Counted from the stretch's first letter, positions 24,632 through 33,326 are shown. The stretch is 64,000 nt of DNA from Saccharopolyspora erythraea (GCF_018141105.1 NZ_CP054839.1:3658001-3722000), one strand, 5' to 3'. Numbers and translations: made by a program. The notes: generated by a model from the letters alone, not told the origin.

Positions 24632-24757
24632 TCAGCGGGTGCGACAGACCGCACCGGCGAGGAGGATCAGGTCGAGGTACAGCCTGGCGGTCAGCAGGAA
24701 ACCGCGGGCGGCACGCATCGCGTGCGGAACCCCGCCGGGTCCTGTCATCGTCCGCAT
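24632..24757 (-). CDS. cysteine-containing leader peptide upstream of ABC importer
   Basis: A short frame too small for ORF callers. It encodes up to 41 residues ending LLTARLYLDLILLAGAVCRTR and then TGA. The pattern L-x-x-R-x-x-x-D-L-x3-A-x-A-x-C-R resembles the putative leader peptides known upstream of cysteine and sulfur-uptake operons in Streptomyces and relatives. The single Cys-Arg pair near the end would be a place for stalling under Cys limitation. Starts at 24757, 24748 or 24718 are all in frame; none has a strong ribosome site. It lies about 140 bp upstream of the binding-protein gene. Confidence 0.6.
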   Translation of the reverse strand: MRTMTGPGGVPHAMRAARGFLLTARLYLDLILLAGAVCRTR

Positions 24758-24909
24758 CAGTCGTTCCCGCAGAGCTCGTACCGCCTGTCCCTGGTCACCC
24801 GAAAGCTACCGCCCGGCACCGGGGTTGAACATCGGGTCCCACGGAATAGGACGGCGGTCGCGGGACCATGTGTCCACTGTGTTCGGACGCCGGGGTTGGG
24901 AAGCGGCGT

Positions 24910-26091
24910 TCACGCCTTCGGCAGTGCGGGCCAGGACGCGTGGCGGTCGTCGGTGAAGGAGAAGTCCTTGCCCTCGTGCACATACAGCTCGGCGTAGCGG
25001 GCGACCTTCTCCTCGTCGAGCTCGACCCCGAGCCCGTGGCCGGTGGGTACGTCGAGGTGGCCGTGGCGGTAGTTGCCGGCAGGCCCGCCGAACCCGGCGG
25101 TGACGTCGTCGGAAAGCAGCGCGCCGTATGCCTGGTTGGCGTGGCGGAAGTTGGGCGTCGCGGCGATCAGGTGCGTCGCCGCCGCCAGCGCCACGCCGAG
25201 CTCGCCGAGGCTGTGCTTCACCACCGGGAGGCCGGCGGCCTCGCACAGCCCGGCCGAGCGCTTGAGGTTGAGCAGACCGCCGTCGGCCTGGTTGTCGGCC
25301 GAGATCGCGTCCGCCGCACCCGCCCGGATCACGGCCAACTGGTCGTGGCGGGTCCAACTCGCCTCGTTGGCCAGCAGGGGGATGTCGCTGCGGCCGCGGA
25401 CGTAGGCCATCTCGTCGAGGTTGCGGCCCGAGACCGGTTGCTCGAGGAACTCCAGGTCGTAGGGCCGCAGGGCGCGGGCGACGCGGACCGCCGTTCCCGG
25501 TGACCAGGCTTCGTTGGCGTCGAGGCGGATGCGCGCGTCCGGGCCCGCGCCGTCGCGCAGCGCGGCGACGCGCTCGACGTCGGTGCGCGGGTCGTCGTGG
25601 ACGCACTTGAGGTAGCACGTGCCGAACCCGGCCTCGACGGCGCGACGGCCCTCCGCCGCCACTTCGCCGGGCGTGGTGCGCGCGACGTAGTAGAAGTACT
25701 CCACGCTGTCCCGGAAGCGCCCGCCGAGCAGGTTCACCAGCGGCTGCCCGCAGGTCTTGCCGAGGACGTCCCAGCACGCCATCTCCACCGCGGAAATCGC
25801 CGGACTGCTGGCCTTCACGTGGTGCCAGGTGCCCACCAGGTCGATGCGGTGGATCAGTCGTTCGATCTCCAGCGGGTCGGCACCGACGACGAGGGGCTCG
25901 ATGCTGTCGAACACCGCCTGCACGATCCCGGCGCTGGGGTAGGCGGCGGCCTCACCGAGCCCGACGACGCCTTCATCGGTGCGCAGCTCCAGCAGTACGC
26001 TGATCTGACCTGTCCGCCTGCCGAAGGCCCACACCTCCTCGGTGCGGTACGGCACGGCGACGGGAGTGGTCTTGAATCCGGTGATGCGCAC
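24910..26091 (-). CDS. enolase-superfamily enzyme, mandelate racemase/muconate lactonizing type
   Basis: A 393-residue protein of the N-terminal capping domain plus TIM barrel type. Metal ligands are suggested by DANEAW, FLEQPV and LLANEA/SADNQ. The usual K-x-K acid-base motif at the end of the second strand reads YLKC, with only one Lys. Other family features are VEMACWDVLGK and GLPVVKHSLGELGV. Such enzymes abstract the alpha proton of a carboxylate; the substrate cannot be assigned. The neighbours are an M24 hydrolase 46 bp upstream and a sulfonate-type importer downstream. It may process the imported compound. Confidence 0.85.
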   Translation of the reverse strand: MRITGFKTTPVAVPYRTEEVWAFGRRTGQISVLLELRTDEGVVGLGEAAAYPSAGIVQAVFDSIEPLVVGADPLEIERLIHRIDLVGTWHHVKASSPAISAVEMACWDVLGKTCGQPLVNLLGGRFRDSVEYFYYVARTTPGEVAAEGRRAVEAGFGTCYLKCVHDDPRTDVERVAALRDGAGPDARIRLDANEAWSPGTAVRVARALRPYDLEFLEQPVSGRNLDEMAYVRGRSDIPLLANEASWTRHDQLAVIRAGAADAISADNQADGGLLNLKRSAGLCEAAGLPVVKHSLGELGVALAAATHLIAATPNFRHANQAYGALLSDDVTAGFGGPAGNYRHGHLDVPTGHGLGVELDEEKVARYAELYVHEGKDFSFTDDRHASWPALPKA

Positions 26092-26137
26092 GTTGGCCTT
26101 CCTTTCGCCCGGACCCGCGCAGGGCCGCGCCGCGGTG

Positions 26138-27307
26138 TCAGCGGATGGTGATCAGTTCGCGAGGCGTGGTGGTGAGCAGTTCGGCGCCCGAATCCGTGAC
26201 CAGGGCGGTGTCGGAGATGACGTGCCCGACCGGCCGGTTCACCCACGACATCAGGTGGAAGGTCATCCCCGCGCGGAGCACCACGTCGCCTCCGGGGCGG
26301 ATGCCGAGCACGTTCGCACCGCCCACCCAGCTCGGCGGGAACCCGATGCCCACGAGGTAGCCGCAGTGGTGGCGCCGCGGGTCGGCGTGGCCGGCCACCG
26401 CGCGCTGCCACGCCGCGTAGACCTCTCTGGTGCGCGCTCCGGGTTCCAACGCATCGAGTGCGGCGAGCAGCCCGGCCAGCGCGACCTCCGCGGCCTCGGC
26501 GGCAGCGGCCGGCGCTTGTCCGATGTAGATGGTGCGGCTCTGCGGCGCGTGGTAGCGCCGCACGCTGGCCGACAGCTCGAAGAACAGCCCCTGCCCCGAT
26601 GCGAGCGCACCATCGGACCAGGAGACGTGTTCCTGCTCCAGCACCGACGCCGGTCGGATGAGCGGCGGGAACCCCGGCGGCTGGCCGCCTTCCTCGATCA
26701 TGCAGCGGTAGATCTCCGCGGCGACGTCGCGCTCGGCGACACCGGGGCGCAGCATGGCGGTCGCCCGGGAGAGCGCGAGGTCGGAGATGGCCGCCGCCCG
26801 GCGGATGCAGTCGATTTCCTCCGGCGACTTGCGCGCCCGCTGGGCGGCCAGCAGCGAGGACGCGCAGCTCCAGCGCACGTGCGGGAGCCGCGCGCGGATC
26901 GCCCCCGCGACCGAGGGCGGGAAGAACATGGACTCCTCGTCCAGCGCGATTCCGTCCCCGTACGTTCCGCACGCCTCGGCGAGCACCGCGGCCGACGCGC
27001 TCGCCGGTGACTCGTCCTCGCCGAAGGTCGCGTGGCGGCACCACGGGACCTTCGCGCGGACCGTCGGACCTTCCATCCGGCGGGTGACCAGGGTCGGCTC
27101 ACCGGCGAGCGGCACGACGAGCAGCGTGAAGGCGAAATAGCCGAGGTGGTCCAGGCCGGTGAGGTAGTAGATGTCTTCCGGCCGGGTGAGGGCCACGGCA
27201 CCGAGACCTCCGGCTCGCATCTGGTGGCGCAGCGCGCGGATCCGCTGCTCGTGCACACGCCGGCCAGCGGTGGTCGCCGGGGTGGAGGAGGTAGCGCAAG
27301 CAGTCAC
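26138..27307 (-). CDS. M24 family (creatinase/DoeA-like) hydrolase
   Basis: A 389-residue pita-bread fold protein. The N-terminal creatinase domain carries LTRPEDIYYLTGLDHLGYF and the C-terminal domain starts near residue 160 (RKSPEEIDCIRRAA). The usual first metal Asp of M24 peptidases is replaced: the strand reads FFELSASVRRYHAPQSRTI, as in creatinase and ectoine hydrolase (DoeA) relatives. Those cleave C-N bonds of small metabolites, often without metal. I therefore call a small-molecule amidohydrolase, not a prolyl peptidase. It is first in a minus-strand unit with the enolase-superfamily gene and is divergent from a LysR gene. Confidence 0.8.
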   Translation of the reverse strand: MTACATSSTPATTAGRRVHEQRIRALRHQMRAGGLGAVALTRPEDIYYLTGLDHLGYFAFTLLVVPLAGEPTLVTRRMEGPTVRAKVPWCRHATFGEDESPASASAAVLAEACGTYGDGIALDEESMFFPPSVAGAIRARLPHVRWSCASSLLAAQRARKSPEEIDCIRRAAAISDLALSRATAMLRPGVAERDVAAEIYRCMIEEGGQPPGFPPLIRPASVLEQEHVSWSDGALASGQGLFFELSASVRRYHAPQSRTIYIGQAPAAAAEAAEVALAGLLAALDALEPGARTREVYAAWQRAVAGHADPRRHHCGYLVGIGFPPSWVGGANVLGIRPGGDVVLRAGMTFHLMSWVNRPVGHVISDTALVTDSGAELLTTTPRELITIR

Positions 27308-27346
27308 AGCAGCAGCGTGCGGCCGGCGCTGTGGTTAGCACAATCA

Positions 27347-27373
27347 ATTCTTTTTGGCGGTCACGATTAGAAT
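27347..27373. promoter_or_regulatory. putative LysR operator
   Basis: AT-rich stretch in the 72-bp gap between the divergent M24 and LysR genes. It has an inverted repeat ATTCT (27347-27351) and AGAAT (27369-27373), and wider flanks TTAG and CTAA also in inverted order. The low GC of this short piece stands out from its surroundings, as expected for overlapping divergent promoters under LysR control. Confidence 0.5.
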
Positions 27374-27379
27374 GACTAA

Positions 27380-28294
27380 ATGCTGGATGTGCACCGGCTG
27401 CGCCTGCTGCGCGAGCTGGCCTCGCGGGGGACGATCGCCGCCACGGCACGCGCGTGCGCGTTGACCCCGTCGGCGGTGTCCCAGCAGCTCGCCATCCTCC
27501 AGCGCGAGGTCGGCGCACCGCTGTACCACCGCGACGGCCGGACGCTCGTGCTCACCGAGGCCGCCCGCGTGCTCGTCGCGCACACCGAGCGAATCCTGGC
27601 CGCGATGGAGGACGCCCGGGCCGGCGTCGCGCAGGTGTCGGGCGGGGTGAGCGGCGTGGTGCGGCTCGGCGCGTTCCCCACCGCCGCCAGTTCCCTGGTG
27701 CCACCGGCAATCGTCGCCTGCCGGGCCGAGCACCGCGAACTCCGCGTGCTGCTGGAGGAGCGGGAGACCGCGGACGGGATCGCCGCGCTCAAGGCGGGCC
27801 GGCTCGACCTGCTGCTGGTCTACGAGTTCGACCTGCTGCCCCGGATCGACGACGCGGGCGTCGAGCTCACCCCGCTGCTGACCGAGCCGCTGCACGCCGC
27901 GGTCCCTCCCGCGCTCGACCTGCCTCGCGGGCCGCTGCGGCTCGACTCGCTCAGCGAGCACCCGTGGATCGCCCCCGCCAGCGACATAGCGCTGCGCAGG
28001 GCGCTGGACAGGGCCTGCGGCCTGGCGGGTTTCGCGCCGCGGCTGGACTACACCAGCGACGACTACACGGTGATCCTCGCGCTGGTCCGCGCCGGTCTCG
28101 GCGTCTCGGTCGTACCCAGGCTGGCCACCGAGGGGCTGACCCCGGACGTGCGGCTGCTGTCGATCACCGAGCCCGAACTCACCCGCTCGGTCTCGGTCGC
28201 GGTCCGCTCCGGCAGCGCCTCCGCGCCGCGCATCGCGGTGCTCATCGCGGCGCTGCGCGAAGCCGCCCGCGGGTTGGGCGAGCACACGTCCTGA
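27380..28294 (+). CDS. LysR family transcriptional regulator
   Basis: A 304-residue LysR regulator. The N-terminal winged helix (residues 1-60) has LRLLRELASRGTIAATARACALTPSAVSQQLAIL (in part) and a LysR-type linker helix. The effector domain (about 90-295) has LGVSVVPRLATEGL near the end. It is divergent from the M24/enolase/ABC unit and probably controls it in response to its substrate. ATG 27380 lies just right of an AT-rich inverted repeat. Confidence 0.88.
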   Translation: MLDVHRLRLLRELASRGTIAATARACALTPSAVSQQLAILQREVGAPLYHRDGRTLVLTEAARVLVAHTERILAAMEDARAGVAQVSGGVSGVVRLGAFPTAASSLVPPAIVACRAEHRELRVLLEERETADGIAALKAGRLDLLLVYEFDLLPRIDDAGVELTPLLTEPLHAAVPPALDLPRGPLRLDSLSEHPWIAPASDIALRRALDRACGLAGFAPRLDYTSDDYTVILALVRAGLGVSVVPRLATEGLTPDVRLLSITEPELTRSVSVAVRSGSASAPRIAVLIAALREAARGLGEHTS

Positions 28295-28308
28295 CCGTCG
28301 GCCTCGCG

Positions 28309-29375
28309 CTACTCCCGCGGTTGTTCTCCGGCCTGTGGGAGTTCCAGGCTGGGGCTCAGCGGCTTGGCGAGAGTTGCGGTCTGGGCGTCACGAACCAGTT
28401 CGGCCAGGTGCTGCGCGTGCCGGTGCGCTCCCTGTCCGATCTGGGTGTGGCAGCTGAAGCCGTCGGCCAGCACGCGCACCGAGTCCGCGGCGGCCCGCAC
28501 GGCCGGCAGCAGCACCCGTTCCCGGCGGCGACGGAGAGCGCGTAGTGCTCCCTCTCGAAGCCGAAGTTCCCGGCCAGCCCGCAGCAGCCGGAGCCGAGCT
28601 TGGTGTCGTCGACTCCCATGCGTTCCAACAGCCACGAGTCGGCTTGGTCGCCCATGACCGCGTGCTGGTGGCAGTGCGTCTGGCGCAACGTCTCGACCGG
28701 GAGTTCCGGCGGGTCCCAGTCGGGTGCGAGATCGCGGATGGTGCCGGCGAAGGTCTTCGTCTTGCGCGCGAGCCGTGCGGCCGCCGGGTGGCCGGCGAGG
28801 AGGTCCGGCAGGTCGGTGCGCAGGGTGGCGGTGCAGCTCGGTTCGATACCGACGACGGCGGACACCTCCTCGAGCTGGGGCGCGATGGCGTTCAGCGTCC
28901 GGCGCTGCACGCGGCGGGCCACGCCGAGCTGACCGGTGGTGATCCAGGTGAGTCCGCAGCACTGGGTTCCGGGAGGGACGATCACCCGGAAGCCGATCTC
29001 CTCGAGGACCTCCGTGGCCGCGCGCAGAGGACCGGGGTTGAGGGCGTTGCCGAAGGAGTCCACCCACAGGAGCATGGTCCCGCGCGTGCCGGCGCCAGCC
29101 GGTGCCGTGCGTCTGCGGAACCAGCTCGAGAACGAGACCTCGGCCGACCTCCAGCCGTCCTCGATCACGCCACCGTTGAGCATCTCGTCGAGCACCCTGG
29201 CGCGCCCGCGGGTGGAGTCCTTCTCGTCGTGGGTGACCTGGAAGCTCGGGCACATCACCCCCGCGGAGTCCCGCGTGCGGCACTTGCCGACGCCGACGCA
29301 TCGGCGCAGGGTGGCGGCGAGGTCACCACCGTCGTTCTCGTAGGAGAACACGGGCGTGATGTCCAGCTCCCGGCG
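28309..29375 (-). pseudogene. decayed FAD/Fe-S oxidoreductase (GlcD/D-lactate dehydrogenase type), C-terminal part
   Basis: What remains is the Fe-S half of a large FAD and Fe-S oxidoreductase of about 950 residues. It reads ELDITPVFSYENDGG, CVGVGKCR (first cluster), DGWRSAEV, then the CCG domains GTQCCGLTW, IEPSCTATLR, THCHQHA and SGCCGLAGNFGFEREHY. Three lesions are visible. The FAD-binding half is absent. The second Cys cluster normally between DGWRSAEV and SSWFRRR is missing, although the frame is kept. A one-base loss at the C run 28521-28523 shifts the frame before RVLLPAVRAAADSVRVLADGFSC (in part). It is not functional unless the last lesion is a sequencing error. Confidence 0.8.
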
Positions 29376-29436
29376 TGGCCGGACGCGGAGGTCGGCGTCG
29401 ACGGGGCGCGGACGCACGACAACGCCCGGGGACACC

Positions 29437-29724
29437 CGAACCTCGCTCGCCCTGGCGGCACAGGGCCTCGGCGTCGCGCCCATGACCGACCTCATGGGTG
29501 AGCTCCTGCGCCCCGACGGCTTGTGCAAGATCGAGCTCGTGGAACGCATCGAGCGGCACATCGTCCTCGTCCGGCGAGCGCAACCCACGCAACCGGCAGC
29601 CGTCAGGGCCGTGACGGAGCTGTTCACCGAAGTCGTCCAAGGCGCGCAAGTGCGAACGGAAAGCAGCGTCGGTGTGTTTCCGTCGACGGTCCACAGTGGT
29701 CTGAATTGGGGCTCGGCCTCGTGA
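29437..29724 (+). pseudogene. LysR regulator, C-terminal fragment
   Basis: The frame encodes RTSLALAAQGLGVAPMTDLMGE, then RRAQPTQPAAVRAVTELFTEVV, and stops at TGA 29722. This is the usual end of a LysR effector domain (the AAGLGVALLP loop and the RxxPPAVRAF helix). No helix-turn-helix precedes it; just upstream lies the truncated Fe-S gene on the other strand. It looks like the second partner of a recombination that removed parts of both genes. Confidence 0.65.
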
Positions 29725-29768
29725 CGGGCATCACGACACGGTCAAGACGGGACCACGGCGTCGCGCTG

Positions 29769-30740
29769 ATGGATACGGTCCGGGCCGAGTCGCAGCCGCG
29801 CCGAGGGAGTTCCGCAGTGGATTGGGAAGCATTGACCGACGGACTCGGCCGTCTGGCACTGCCGACGGTGTTCGTGCTCGGGTTCGCGGTCGCGTTGTGG
29901 TCGGACCGCGCACGCGCCCGCAAGCTCGCGCGGAGGTGGGGAGTTCCCGAACCCAGCGCTGACCAGGTCGAGGCGGTCCTGCACTACCGGCGGCTCAGGT
30001 TGGCCTGCTACCCCCTGCTGTACGTGGTGGCTGGAGTCTGCTGCGGACTGCTCTTGCCGCCGGAGCCGGAACAGGCGGACAAGACCGGCCAAGGTGGCTA
30101 CCTCGCCCTGGTGGCGATGTTCTTCTTCGGCGCTGTAATCGCGGAGCTGCTCACCGTTGCGCGCACTCGGGAGTTGCAGCCGTTGCGGCTCCACCTCGCC
30201 GATGTCGCCCCGCGTTGGGGCGTGGGCTTGTTCAGCGCACTCGTGCTGGCGACATTCGCGTTCGGGCTGGTCGACCTCCAGGCGCAGCCGCACATCACGC
30301 CGAACGTGCTTCTCCTGGCGGCGCAGAACAAGCAACACACCGGTGCGCCCATCGCGGTTCCGTTCGCAGGTACCGCTTTGGTGGTGCTGCTCGTCGCGTT
30401 CGTGCTCTGGTCGGCGCGGACTCGTTCGTCCAGCGCCGATGCCGAGCTGGACCGCGCGTTGCGCAACCGCAGCGCGCGTGTGGTGCTGGGGCTCGGGATC
30501 GGGATGCAGGTGTCGTTGCTGGCTCTTGTCGGGTGGCGGATGGAGTTGCTGTACCGCTTCGCCACCGGCGCCGACCTGTCCGGGGCACAACCCGCTGAGG
30601 TCGTCGTGGAAGGCTGGGCACGGGAGATGGTCGACCTCGTTCAGCCGTGGACGTTGCTGATCGTCACCGTCGGCATGATCGGCTGGCTCTTCGTGGCGAA
30701 TCCCGGGAAGAAGGCGTGGAAAGCCCACCCCGCCCGCTGA
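29769..30740 (+). CDS. hypothetical multi-pass membrane protein
   Basis: No family recognised. The 323-residue protein has about six hydrophobic segments, for example LPTVFVLGFAVAL, PLLYVVAGVCCGLLL, YLALVAMFFFGAVI and TALVVLLVAFVLWS. A basic stretch (SDRARARKLARRWGVPEP) follows the first helix, and a positive loop follows the sixth (FVANPGKKAWKAHPAR at the end). It has no catalytic motif that I can see. It is a single gene between the LysR remnant and a convergent VOC gene. ATG 29769 is used; a GTG at 29721 would extend it by sixteen codons. Confidence 0.6.
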   Translation: MDTVRAESQPRRGSSAVDWEALTDGLGRLALPTVFVLGFAVALWSDRARARKLARRWGVPEPSADQVEAVLHYRRLRLACYPLLYVVAGVCCGLLLPPEPEQADKTGQGGYLALVAMFFFGAVIAELLTVARTRELQPLRLHLADVAPRWGVGLFSALVLATFAFGLVDLQAQPHITPNVLLLAAQNKQHTGAPIAVPFAGTALVVLLVAFVLWSARTRSSSADAELDRALRNRSARVVLGLGIGMQVSLLALVGWRMELLYRFATGADLSGAQPAEVVVEGWAREMVDLVQPWTLLIVTVGMIGWLFVANPGKKAWKAHPAR

Positions 30741-30774
30741 AGGCGGACCGGTTCTTCGGCGAGGGCCGTCCCGG

Positions 30775-31116
30775 TCAGACCGGCGCGCCGCCGAAACCGA
30801 TCTCGTTGCCGTCCGGGTCGCGGAAGGTGGCCTTGCGGACGCCGTTGGAGTAGGTCTCGAGCTCGGCCGGTTCCAGACCGCGCTCGGCGATCTGGGAGAT
30901 GCGGGCGTCGAAGTCGCTGACGAACACGGTGTGCATGGCGTGCCCGGCGTGGTCGGGACGCACTTCGATGAACACGTACCGGTGCTCGGCGAGCTCCCAC
31001 ACCGCCTCGGTGTCGTTGGGCAGGAAGGCCGGCGGGGCGCTGAGGAGCCGCTCGTACCAGGCCGCCGCCGTGGCGAAGTCGCGGACGGGGACGCCCGCGA
31101 ACAGGTCTACGGTCAT
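30775..31116 (-). CDS. VOC (glyoxalase/bleomycin-resistance fold) family protein
   Basis: A 113-residue single VOC module: GVPVRDFATAAAWYERLLSAPP at the start and TFRDPDGNEIGFGG at the end, the usual glyoxalase-like ends. Family members include metal-dependent lyases, dioxygenases and drug-binding proteins, so the function stays open. The gene is isolated between two genes on the other strand, 98 bp from an oppositely directed ArsR-rhodanese gene. Confidence 0.82.
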   Translation of the reverse strand: MTVDLFAGVPVRDFATAAAWYERLLSAPPAFLPNDTEAVWELAEHRYVFIEVRPDHAGHAMHTVFVSDFDARISQIAERGLEPAELETYSNGVRKATFRDPDGNEIGFGGAPV

Positions 31117-31247
31117 CAGGTCAGGTTAGGGACTGCCGGTTCTCGGTGGGCAATCGAGCGCGACGCCGACGCGGAACGCCCTGATTTCGGCCCGCTGTCC
31201 TGGGCATCGATCTCTTGTACGCTATTCCACGGAAGATTGGAGCAGCG

Positions 31248-31910
31248 ATGGGGGAACAGGGCGCGAAGGCGGCTCTCTTCGATCAGTTCGCGCGTGTCGG
31301 CAAGGCGCTGGCCAGCGGGAAGCGGCTCGAACTGCTGGACCTGCTCGCGCAGGGCGAGCGCACGGTCGAGTCGCTGGCGCGCGCGGCCCAGCTGGGGATG
31401 ACGACCACCTCGGCGCACCTGCAGACCCTCAAGCAGGCGAACCTCGTCGCCACTCGCCGGGAGGGCACCAAGGTGCACTACCGGCTGGCGGGGACCGACG
31501 TGGCCGCGCTGTACGCGCTGGTCCGCGCCGTGGCCGATGCGCACCTGCCCGACGTGGAAGCCGCCCGCGCCAGCTACTTCGGCGTGGGTGACGGCGCCGA
31601 GCGCGTCAGCCGCGAGGAGCTGCTGCGGCGGGTGGGGCTCGGCGACGTGGTCGTGCTCGACGTGCGGCCGCGCGAGGAGTACCAGGCGGGCCACGTCCCG
31701 GGGGCGGTGTCGATCCCGCTGGACGAGCTGGCCGGCAGGCTCGGCGAGATCCCCGCCGACCAGGAGGTCGTCGCCTACTGCCGCGGGAGCTACTGCGTGC
31801 TCGCCCACGACGCCGTGCGCCTGCTCACCGCGCGCGGCCGCACCGCGCGCCGCCTGGCGGACGGGATGCTCGAATGGCGGCTCGCCGAACTGCCGGTGGA
31901 GACGGCGTGA
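31248..31910 (+). CDS. ArsR-type regulator fused to rhodanese domain
   Basis: A 220-residue protein. The N-terminal ArsR winged helix (about residues 10-95) reads ALASGKRLELLDLLAQGERTVESLARAAQLGMTTTSAHLQ (in part). The C-terminal rhodanese domain (about 115-215) has VVLDVRPREEYQAGHVPGA and the active-site loop YCRGSYC, with Cys178 at the nucleophile position and Cys183 beside it. ArsR-rhodanese fusions can sense sulfane sulfur or metalloids. It is 171 bp upstream of an MFS transporter in the same direction. ATG 31248 follows TTGGAG; the TTG frame 33 bases earlier is less likely. Confidence 0.88.
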   Translation: MGEQGAKAALFDQFARVGKALASGKRLELLDLLAQGERTVESLARAAQLGMTTTSAHLQTLKQANLVATRREGTKVHYRLAGTDVAALYALVRAVADAHLPDVEAARASYFGVGDGAERVSREELLRRVGLGDVVVLDVRPREEYQAGHVPGAVSIPLDELAGRLGEIPADQEVVAYCRGSYCVLAHDAVRLLTARGRTARRLADGMLEWRLAELPVETA

Positions 31911-32081
31911 CCACCGGTACGCGCGCGACCACGGCAGCGACCTCCCGGCAGCGAGCATGATGACGGCCGCGTCGCCCCCGGGGGCGAGCCCGCTGCGCCG
32001 GCGGCGCTCGCGCACGGCCGGGTTTCCGACTCCGCTGCCCCCGGCCGCGTCAGCTCATCCCCGCCACCGAAAGGCAGACCT

Positions 32082-33326
32082 GTGACCGCCGCTGTTCACC
32101 CGGACCAAAGGCGCATCCTCGCCGTGCTCGTGGGCGCTCAGGTCCTCAGTGGAGCGGGGCTCGCCGCCGGTATCACCGTCGGCGCCCTGCTCGCCGAGGA
32201 CATGCTCGGCAGCACCGGCCTGGCAGGCCTGCCCAGCGGGCTGTTCACCATCGGTTCCGCCGTCGCCGCGATCGTCATCGGTCGCACGTCGCAGCGCCTG
32301 GGCCGTCGCACCGGGCTCGCCGCCGGCTACGTCGTGGGTGCCGTGGGCAGCCTCGGGGTCGTCATCGCCGCCGCGACCGGCAGCGTGCTCCTGCTCTTCC
32401 TCTCGCTCTTCGTCTACGGCGCGGGGACCGCCACCAACCTCCAGGCCCGCTACGCGGGAGCCGATCTGGCCGAACCGGACCATCGCGGCCGGGCGGTGAG
32501 CACCGTGCTGGTGGCGACCACGGCGGGTGCCGTCGCGGGACCGAACCTGGTCACGGTGATGGGCTCGGTGGCCGACGCCGTGGGCATCCCGTCGCTGGCC
32601 GGGCCGTTCATCCTGGCCGCCTTCGCCTACGCCGCGGCCGGGATCGTGCTGTGGATCATGCTCCGGCCTGATCCGCTGCTCACTGCGCGTTCGCTCGCCG
32701 CGGAGCGCACGAGCGCCGCCAACGGGGGTGCGGACGAACCGGCCGACCCCGCCGGACGCAGCGGGCTCCTGCTGCTGGGCACGGCCGTCATGGTGCTGAC
32801 CCAGCTCATCATGGTCGCCGTCATGACGATGACGCCCATCCACATGCAGCACCACGGCCAGGGTGTCGGCGCCGCAGGCCTGGTCATCGCCGTGCACGTG
32901 GGCGCGATGTACCTGCCGTCGCCGTTCAGCGGGATGCTCGTCGACCGCTTCGGGCGCCTGGCGGTGGCCGCCGCCTCCGGGCTCACCCTGCTGGGTTCGG
33001 GCCTGCTCGCCGCACTGGCGCCGCCCCACTCGGTGGGGCTGCTGGCGCTCGCGCTCGCCCTGCTCGGGCTCGGCTGGAACTTCGGTCTGGTCAGCGGCAC
33101 CGCGATCATCACCGACACCGTTCCGCTGGCCACCCGCGCCAAGACGCAGGGCACCGTCGACGTCGCGATCGCCCTCGCCGGGGCGGGAGGCGGCATGGCC
33201 TCGGGTCTGGTCGTGGCGGCCAGCGGCTTCAGCGCGCTGGCCGTCGCAGGCGGCATCCTGGGCCTGGCCATCATCCCGGCCGTCGCGTGGACCGCTCGCC
33301 CGCGCCCGTCCACGTCGAGTGCGTAG
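32082..33326 (+). CDS. MFS transporter, drug/metabolite efflux type
   Basis: A 414-residue protein with twelve predicted membrane helices in two halves. MFS loop motifs are GRTSQRLGRRTGL after helix two and DRFGRLAVAA in the second half. An acidic/Gly-rich central loop carries RSLAAERTSAANGGADEP. It is probably co-transcribed with the ArsR-rhodanese gene and may export the toxic species that regulator senses. The GTG start follows AAAGGCAG. Confidence 0.85.
   Translation: MTAAVHPDQRRILAVLVGAQVLSGAGLAAGITVGALLAEDMLGSTGLAGLPSGLFTIGSAVAAIVIGRTSQRLGRRTGLAAGYVVGAVGSLGVVIAAATGSVLLLFLSLFVYGAGTATNLQARYAGADLAEPDHRGRAVSTVLVATTAGAVAGPNLVTVMGSVADAVGIPSLAGPFILAAFAYAAAGIVLWIMLRPDPLLTARSLAAERTSAANGGADEPADPAGRSGLLLLGTAVMVLTQLIMVAVMTMTPIHMQHHGQGVGAAGLVIAVHVGAMYLPSPFSGMLVDRFGRLAVAAASGLTLLGSGLLAALAPPHSVGLLALALALLGLGWNFGLVSGTAIITDTVPLATRAKTQGTVDVAIALAGAGGGMASGLVVAASGFSALAVAGGILGLAIIPAVAWTARPRPSTSSA

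Noticed and set aside
26138-27307. Calling the M24 protein a Xaa-Pro aminopeptidase
   Set aside because: The metal-ligand strand of peptidases (D-x-G then a second Asp) is replaced by FELSASVRRYHAP, which fits creatinase/ectoine hydrolase relatives better.
28309-29375. Treating the Fe-S frame as an intact 423-residue gene
   Set aside because: The frame loses homology after EHYALSVA, the conserved tail appears in the next frame after one missing base, and both the FAD half and the second Cys cluster are absent.
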